DNA of 12,201 nucleotides, from contig JBBSGP010000067.1 of the NCBI GenBank assembly GCA_038253885.1, positions 1 to 12,201 on the forward strand, given 5' to 3'. A program made the translations under genes and the position numbers. This DNA is from JALZAQ01 sp038253885 (GTDB lineage Bacteria > Gemmatimonadota > Gemmatimonadetes > Gemmatimonadales > Gemmatimonadaceae). The notes beneath the pieces are model-generated. The model saw only the letters and a program-made list of their open reading frames with translations, ran no database searches and had not been told where the DNA came from. This document shows, piece after piece, positions 8,311 to 12,201 of this stretch (position 1 is the stretch's first letter; each line of letters opens with the position of its first letter).

Positions 8311-9200
8311 ACACGCCTATTCAGCACCGTTACGACTTCGTCTACCTGTTCGATATCACCGACGGCAACCCGAACGGCGACCCCGATGCCGGCAATTTGC
8401 CGCGCGTGGACGCGGAGACCGGTCAGGGGCTTGTCACCGACGTCTGCCTGAAGCGCAAGGTGCGGAACTTCGTCGGCCTGGTGCACGGCATGGAGCCGCC
8501 GCATGACATCTATGTGAAGGAGCGGGCGGTGCTCAACCAACAGCACGAGAAGGCATATCATGCGCTCAAGCTCGAGCCAGTGCCGAAGAAGCTGCCGAGA
8601 GACGACCATAAGGCGCGGCAGCTGACCGCCTGGATGTGCCAGAACTTCTACGACATCCGTACATTCGGGGCGGTGATGACAACCAAGGTCAACACAGGAC
8701 AGGTGCGGGGACCGGTTCAGCTCACCACCGCACGGAGCATCAGCCCCATCGTATCGATGGAGTTCGCGATCACGCGCTGCGCGGTCACCAGCAAGGAGGA
8801 CGCGGAGAAAAAGGATCGCGAAATGGGCCGGAAGTTCGCCGTGCCCTATGGCCTGTACCGCGGATTCGGCTACATCAATGCCACCCTCGCCGATCCGCAG
8901 CGCAATGGCACGGGGTTCTCCGAGGACGACCTTGGCTTGTTCAAGCAAGCGCTGAACATGATGTTCGAGCACGACCGCTCCGCCGCCCGTGGGCTCATGC
9001 GGCCGGTGCGATGTATCGCCTTCCACCACGAGAACCAGCTCGGCAACGCCCGGGCCGACCAGCTCTTCGCCCGCATCACGGTTCAGGCGAAGGCGGAACT
9101 GATCGCGGAGAAGCGACCGCCGCGGTCAGCTGACGACTACGTGATCACGGTCGATGTTGGAGATATGCCAGCGGGAGTCACGGCGGAGGAATGGGTGTAG
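8307..9200 (+). CDS. cas7: Cas7c (Csd2), crRNA-binding backbone subunit of Cascade
   Basis: Several copies of Cas7c polymerise along the spacer part of the crRNA and form the backbone of Cascade. The protein has 297 residues, the usual length. The N terminus is the RRM-like strand with the Csd2 signature YLFDITDGNPNGDPDAGNLP, followed by TDVCLKRKVRNFV; NFYDIRTFGAVMTT and GPVQLTTARSISPI in the middle are equally characteristic. Start ATG 8307 overlaps the cas8c stop as ATGA and has a GGGAGAG ribosome binding site at 8295-8301. The 3' end overlaps the possible cas4 ATG. I see no truncation or missing region. Confidence 0.97.
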   Translation: MNTPIQHRYDFVYLFDITDGNPNGDPDAGNLPRVDAETGQGLVTDVCLKRKVRNFVGLVHGMEPPHDIYVKERAVLNQQHEKAYHALKLEPVPKKLPRDDHKARQLTAWMCQNFYDIRTFGAVMTTKVNTGQVRGPVQLTTARSISPIVSMEFAITRCAVTSKEDAEKKDREMGRKFAVPYGLYRGFGYINATLADPQRNGTGFSEDDLGLFKQALNMMFEHDRSAARGLMRPVRCIAFHHENQLGNARADQLFARITVQAKAELIAEKRPPRSADDYVITVDVGDMPAGVTAEEWV

Positions 9201-9865
9201 CCGTGTTCGCCGAAGACGACCTACTCCCGTTGAGCGCCCTCCAGCACCTGCTCTTCTGCGAACGCCAGTGCGCCCTGATCCACATCGAAGGCTTGTGGGC
9301 CGAGAACCGATTGACCGTCGAGGGAAAGCACCTGCATGTCCGGGCCGATAGCCACACCGCCGAGACGCGCGGCGACCTGCGCACAGTGCGATCCCTCGCC
9401 GTGCGCTCGCTACGCCTGGGGCTCGTCGGCCGGGCGGACGTCGTCGAGTTTCATGTGGCGGCGGATGGTACACCAGCGAGTATCGCGCCCGTCGAATACA
9501 AGCGCGGCAAGCCAAAGCGCGATGACTCGGACCGCGTCCAGCTCTGTGCGCAAGCGCTCTGTCTCGAGGAGATGCTCGGGCGACCGGTCGTCGCGGGCGC
9601 GCTCTTTTATGGGACGACGCGCCGCCGGCTCGAGGTCGCGTTCGACGCAGAGCTACGTGAGACGACGGAGCAGGCGACGGCGCGACTCCACGTGCTGATC
9701 GCCTCCGGGATGACGCCCCGCGCTCCGCGCGAGCCGAAGTGCGACAGCTGCTCGCTGCTCCAGCTCTGCCTTCCTGACGTCACCGGCTCAGCGCGCACGG
9801 CGAGCGCGTTCGCCGACCGGTCGCTCGCGGCGAGCCTTGTCGACACATCGGGAGTCGAAGCATGA
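9191..9865 (+). CDS. cas4: Cas4, RecB-like nuclease for PAM-dependent spacer processing
   Basis: Cas4 is a RecB-type nuclease with a 4Fe-4S cluster that trims prespacers next to the PAM and works with Cas1-Cas2. The 224-residue frame has the cluster cysteines at both ends: LLFCERQC (C23/C27) and CDSCSLLQLC (C184, C187, C193). The nuclease residues are D83 (GRADVVEF) and E102/K104 (PVEYKRGK), followed by the QLCAQ motif (Q117). The start is uncertain. ATG 9191 overlaps cas7c, but GGAGGA (9185-9190) directly abuts it. GTG 9203, with that Shine-Dalgarno 12 nt upstream, would give an N terminus (M)FAEDDLLPLSALQHL that fits the family better. The stop overlaps cas1 as ATGA. Two sampled lines of this gene are 72-75% G+C, richer than cas3. 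Confidence 0.95.
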   Translation: MGVAVFAEDDLLPLSALQHLLFCERQCALIHIEGLWAENRLTVEGKHLHVRADSHTAETRGDLRTVRSLAVRSLRLGLVGRADVVEFHVAADGTPASIAPVEYKRGKPKRDDSDRVQLCAQALCLEEMLGRPVVAGALFYGTTRRRLEVAFDAELRETTEQATARLHVLIASGMTPRAPREPKCDSCSLLQLCLPDVTGSARTASAFADRSLAASLVDTSGVEA

Positions 9866-10893
9866 AGCAGCACCTCAACACGCTGTTCGTGACGACGCAG
9901 GGCGCATACCTGGCTAAGGACGGCGAGGCGATCGACGTTCGCGTGGAGCGCGAATCGCGCCTCCGAATCCCAGTCGTCAACCTCGGCGGCATCGTCTGCT
10001 TCGGGCGGATCTCGGCGAGCCCGGCGCTGATGGCGATGTGCGCTGAGGCCGGTGTCGCGATGAGCTACTTGACGGAGAACGGCCGATTTCTTGCGCGAGT
10101 GGTCGGTTTCACGCCCGGAAACGTGTTGCTCAGGCGCGAGCAATATCGGCGAGCTGATGATCCCGCGAGCCGCGCCGAAATCGCACGCCACATCATCGCG
10201 GCGAAGATCGCGAATGCGCGCACGGTGCTGCTCCGGGCGGTGCGCGACCACCCGAATGAGGTGGGCGCATCGGAACTCGCACTGGCCGCGGCGCGCCTGG
10301 TGTCCGATGCAGGTCGCGCGCGTGCTGCCGACTCGTGTGACCAGGTGCGCGGCGTCGAGGGTGACAGCGCGGCGACCTACTTCGGTGTGTTCACCCACCT
10401 GCTCACGGCGCAGCGCGACGCATTCACCTTCCGCGCCCGCAGCCGGCGCCCGCCCCTCGATCCCGTCAACGCGCTGCTCTCATTCTTGTACGCCATGTTG
10501 GGCCACGATGCACGAAGTGCGTGCGAGGCCAGTGGGCTCGACGCGGCCGTCGGTTTTCTTCACGTGGACCGGTCGGGACGGCCGGGATTGGCGCTGGATC
10601 TGATGGAAGAGCTGCGCCCGGTGCTCGCGGACCGGCTGGCGGTGTCGCTGATCAACCGCCAGCAGGTGCGACCTGACGGTTTCCATACCAACGAGGCCGG
10701 CGGCATCGAGATGGATGAGGAAACGCGCAAGACGGTGATCACCGCGTACCAGGACCGCAAGCAGGAGGTACTTACACATCCATTCCTGGGAGAGAAGACG
10801 ACGCTCGGTCTCATCGTGCACCTGCAGGCGCGTTTGCTCGCGCGGCACCTCCGTGGAGATCTGGATGCGTATCCACCATTCGTCTGGAAATGA
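9862..10893 (+). CDS. cas1: Cas1, CRISPR spacer integrase
   Basis: Cas1 forms the integrase complex with Cas2 that inserts new spacers at the leader-proximal repeat. The 343-residue protein is of normal length and type I-C style. The metal ligands are intact: E166 in RGVEGDSA, H234 in GFLHVDRSGRPGLALDL and D246 in ALDLMEELRP. The N-terminal beta-rich domain (MKQHLNTLFVTTQGAYLAKDG) and C-terminal helical domain (from about residue 90) are both complete. Start ATG 9862 overlaps the cas4 stop, with GGGAG at 9850-9854. A 21-bp gap separates it from cas2. Confidence 0.98.
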   Translation: MKQHLNTLFVTTQGAYLAKDGEAIDVRVERESRLRIPVVNLGGIVCFGRISASPALMAMCAEAGVAMSYLTENGRFLARVVGFTPGNVLLRREQYRRADDPASRAEIARHIIAAKIANARTVLLRAVRDHPNEVGASELALAAARLVSDAGRARAADSCDQVRGVEGDSAATYFGVFTHLLTAQRDAFTFRARSRRPPLDPVNALLSFLYAMLGHDARSACEASGLDAAVGFLHVDRSGRPGLALDLMEELRPVLADRLAVSLINRQQVRPDGFHTNEAGGIEMDEETRKTVITAYQDRKQEVLTHPFLGEKTTLGLIVHLQARLLARHLRGDLDAYPPFVWK

Positions 10894-10914
10894 GATAGGC
10901 ACGGAGGAAAGGCA

Positions 10915-11208
10915 ATGATGCTCGTGCTGGTCACCTACGACGTAGCGACGGTGACACCCGCCGGGCGGCGGCGTTTGCACCGCGTCGCGAAGGCATGTCT
11001 CGATTACGGACAGCGTGTGCAGAACTCGGTGTTCGAGTGCTGGATCGATCCGACGCAGTGGGCGGAGTTGCAGGGGCGGTTGGAGCGGCTCATCGATCCG
11101 TCAACGGACAGCCTGCGGTACTACTTCCTTGGCAGCAACTGGCGTCGCCGAGTGGAACACACCGGCGCGAAGCCCAGCATCGATCTCGCGGGGCCGCTGA
11201 TCGGCTGA
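10915..11208 (+). CDS. cas2: Cas2, structural partner of Cas1 in spacer acquisition
   Basis: Cas2 is a small ferredoxin-fold protein that dimerises and bridges two Cas1 dimers. The 97-residue protein begins MMLVLVTYDVATVTPAGRRR, with the conserved aspartate in VTYDV (D9), and contains RVQNSVFECWID and LRYYFLG, as in type I-C Cas2. ATG 10915 is preferred over ATG 10918 because GGAGG (10903-10907) lies 7 nt upstream of it. It is the last gene of the operon; the leader and array follow directly. Confidence 0.97.
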   Translation: MMLVLVTYDVATVTPAGRRRLHRVAKACLDYGQRVQNSVFECWIDPTQWAELQGRLERLIDPSTDSLRYYFLGSNWRRRVEHTGAKPSIDLAGPLIG

Positions 11209-11211
11209 GGC

Positions 11212-11260
11212 GCGCGAACCGGAAGCACGCAACTCGCTCGTCTAGGGTTCGCGCTTCCGG
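11212..11260. repeat. Two interleaved inverted repeats in the leader
   Basis: GCGCGAACC (11212-11220) is the exact reverse complement of GGTTCGCGC (11246-11254), and the overlapping CCGGAAGC (11219-11226) is the exact reverse complement of GCTTCCGG (11253-11260). The arms come in the order A-B-A'-B', so the two hairpins cannot simply nest. No T-run follows, so it does not look like an intrinsic terminator for cas2. It could be a pair of opposed protein-binding sites or an RNA with alternative folds. Confidence 0.75.
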
Positions 11261-11328
11261 CAGGTACGTGATGCGCAGTCAAGTTGGTCGATCGGGCGAG
11301 TGAAGGTCTGCCGAGCGGGTGCCGGAAA

Positions 11329-11352
11329 CAGGAGGTTCGCGCAACCTGCCTG
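11329..11352. repeat. Imperfect hairpin 37 bp upstream of the first CRISPR repeat
   Basis: CAGG-AGGTT (11329-11337) pairs with AACCT-g-CCTG (11343-11352) around a CGCGC loop, giving 9 base pairs and one bulged G (11348). The left arm plus loop contains GGTTCGCGC (11334-11342), identical to the 9-mer at 11246-11254. Its fixed position near the integration site makes a leader-anchoring role possible, but this is inference. Confidence 0.6.
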
Positions 11353-11878
11353 CTAACTGTTGTGATTGCAAAAGGATGGATCGGTGGCTGTCGCTCTTCG
11401 CGCGAGAGCGTGGGTTGAAACAGCGGCGCGAAGCTGGTACGAGCACGCGCGGCCGTCGCTCTTCGCGCGAGAGCGTGGGTTGAAACGTGCTACATTTGAC
11501 TCATGCACCGTCGGCCTATGTCGCTCTTCGCGCGAGAGCGTGGGTTGAAACGTGTTTATCGGGACGTCGCGCCGCCGCCCGGAGGTCGCTCTTCGCGCGA
11601 GAGCGTGGGTTGAAACCTCTGATAGTGTCCCAGCGTCACGGTGCAACAAGTCGCTCTTCGCGCGAGAGCGTGGGTTGAAACTTGATGGAGATGGAGATCC
11701 ACGAGGGCGGTGAGGTCGCTCTTCGCGCGAGAGCGTGGGTTGAAACGGGGGTCTGCGCGTCGAGCGCGGCGACGGCGCGGAGTCGCTCTTCGCGCGAGAG
11801 CGTGGGTTGAAACGGCATTACTCGTCGCCCTCCTCGCCCGGCAGCAGTCGCTCTTCGCGCGAGAGCGTGGGTTGAAAC

Positions 11879-11911
11879 TCTCGGGGGCCGGCTACTGGTG
11901 CGCCGCCGCCG
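11879..11911 (+). repeat. Spacer 8, first copy of the duplicated spacer
   Basis: This 33-bp spacer (TCTCGGGGGCCGG... to ...GCCGCCGCCG) is identical at every base to spacer 12. Both copies are flanked by consensus repeats at their left side. Confidence 0.97.
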
Positions 11912-12044
11912 GTCGCTCTTCGCGCGAGAGCGTGGGTTGAAACACTTTCCCGTCCGCGCCCCGCTGCACGATGTTCCAGGTCGCTCTTCGCGCGAGAGCG
12001 TGGGTTGAAACCTTTCGATCGTGAACGGCTGGGTCTGCACCATG

Positions 12045-12076
12045 GTCGCTCATCGCGCGAGAGCGTGGGTTGAAAC
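12045..12076 (+). repeat. Variant CRISPR repeat (repeat 11)
   Basis: Position 8 of this repeat is A (12052) where the other eleven complete repeats have T. In the predicted hairpin position 8 pairs with A16, so the change opens the sixth stem pair next to the loop. The 3' tail and the stem base near the cleavage site are unchanged. Confidence 0.95.
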
Positions 12077-12151
12077 TATACGTCGAAGGCGAGCCGAGAC
12101 GAGCGCGAGGCCGGGCTAGGTCGCTCTTCGCGCGAGAGCGTGGGTTGAAAC

Positions 12152-12184
12152 TCTCGGGGGCCGGCTACTGGTGCGCCGCCGCCG
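12152..12184 (+). repeat. Spacer 12, second copy of the duplicated spacer
   Basis: This spacer is base-for-base identical to spacer 8, four repeat-spacer units (273 bp) further from the leader. The three spacers between the copies are unrelated to one another and to spacers 5-7. Confidence 0.97.
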
Positions 12185-12201
12185 GTCGCTCTTCGCGCGA
12201 G

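Larger units (their letters stand above)
11209..11389 (+). promoter_or_regulatory. CRISPR leader
   Basis: This 181-bp non-coding stretch lies between the cas2 stop and the first CRISPR repeat, on the side where the repeats match perfectly, so it should contain the array promoter and the signals guiding spacer integration. It is dominated by inverted repeats built around the 9-mer GGTTCGCGC (listed separately). I found no convincing -35/-10 pair. The AT-richest part is 11351-11377, next to the array. Confidence 0.7.
11390..12201 (+). CRISPR. Type I-C CRISPR array, leader-proximal part (12 full repeats, 12 spacers, partial 13th repeat)
   Basis: The 32-bp repeats start at 11390, 11455, 11520, 11585, 11650, 11715, 11782, 11847, 11912, 11980, 12045, 12120 and 12185 (the last cut at 17 bp by the window edge). 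Each begins GTCGCTCTTCGCGCG and ends TGGGTTGAAAC. Spacer lengths are 33 bp except spacer 6 (35), spacer 9 (36) and spacer 11 (43). Repeat positions 3-8 (CGCTCT) pair with 16-21 (AGAGCG), with a possible U-G extension at 9/15, giving the hairpin that Cas5c recognises; cutting after position 21 leaves the 11-nt handle. All complete repeats are identical except repeat 11 (T to A at 12052). Spacers 8 and 12 are identical. Repeat orientation and the adjacent leader show that transcription runs rightward and that 11390 is the newest end. The array continues beyond the window. Confidence 0.98.

Noticed and set aside
11353..12043. Reverse-strand open frames of 98 and 135 residues, and forward frames of 60-76 residues, across the array
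   Set aside because: Their translations are periodic (STHALARRAT, FQPTLSREER, SLFARERGLK), which is simply the CRISPR repeat read in different frames. They are not proteins.
11390..12184. Self-targeting spacers against genes in this window
   Set aside because: I compared the spacers with the rest of the window by eye and noticed no full-length match. A genome-wide search would be needed to exclude self-targeting elsewhere.

Overview
The window comes from a GC-rich Gram-negative bacterium. An RND inner-membrane efflux pump implies a two-membrane envelope, and hand-counted lines of the left-hand genes are about 70-73% G+C. The style of the RND and S9 peptidase proteins would suit groups such as Gemmatimonadota, but no phylogenetic marker is present, so the phylum is a guess.

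Layout. (1) 2-655 (+): the C-terminal end of an RND efflux pump gene whose start lies outside the window. (2) 737-3220 (-): a convergent gene for a secreted S9 (prolyl-oligopeptidase/DPP IV-like) serine peptidase. (3) 3221-3586: a 366-bp divergent intergenic region with one candidate sigma70 promoter facing the cas genes. (4) 3587-11208 (+): a complete type I-C CRISPR-Cas operon in the canonical order cas3-cas5c-cas8c-cas7c-cas4-cas1-cas2. Several junctions are ATGA overlaps, so translation is probably coupled. Inside cas8c an in-frame GTG at 7939, preceded by a near-perfect Shine-Dalgarno, marks the start of the small subunit Cas11c. (5) 11209-11389: the leader, rich in inverted repeats. (6) 11390-12201: a CRISPR array of 32-bp repeats on the + strand, with 12 complete repeats, 12 spacers and a 13th repeat cut by the window edge.

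How it works together. Cas4-Cas1-Cas2 select, trim and integrate new spacers at the leader end (11390). Cas5c cuts the array transcript at the base of each repeat hairpin, leaving an 11-nt 5' handle. Cas5c, Cas7c, Cas8c and Cas11c form the Cascade surveillance complex, and Cas3 degrades the bound target. All the catalytic residues I could look for are intact, so the system looks functional.

The system itself is a known type. The items most worth a second look are the internal cas11c start, an exact duplicate spacer (spacers 8 and 12), a neighbouring unit with both a mutated repeat and an overlong 43-nt spacer, and the nested inverted repeats in the leader, which share a 7-8-nt core with the CRISPR repeat. 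I found no undescribed gene system in the window.
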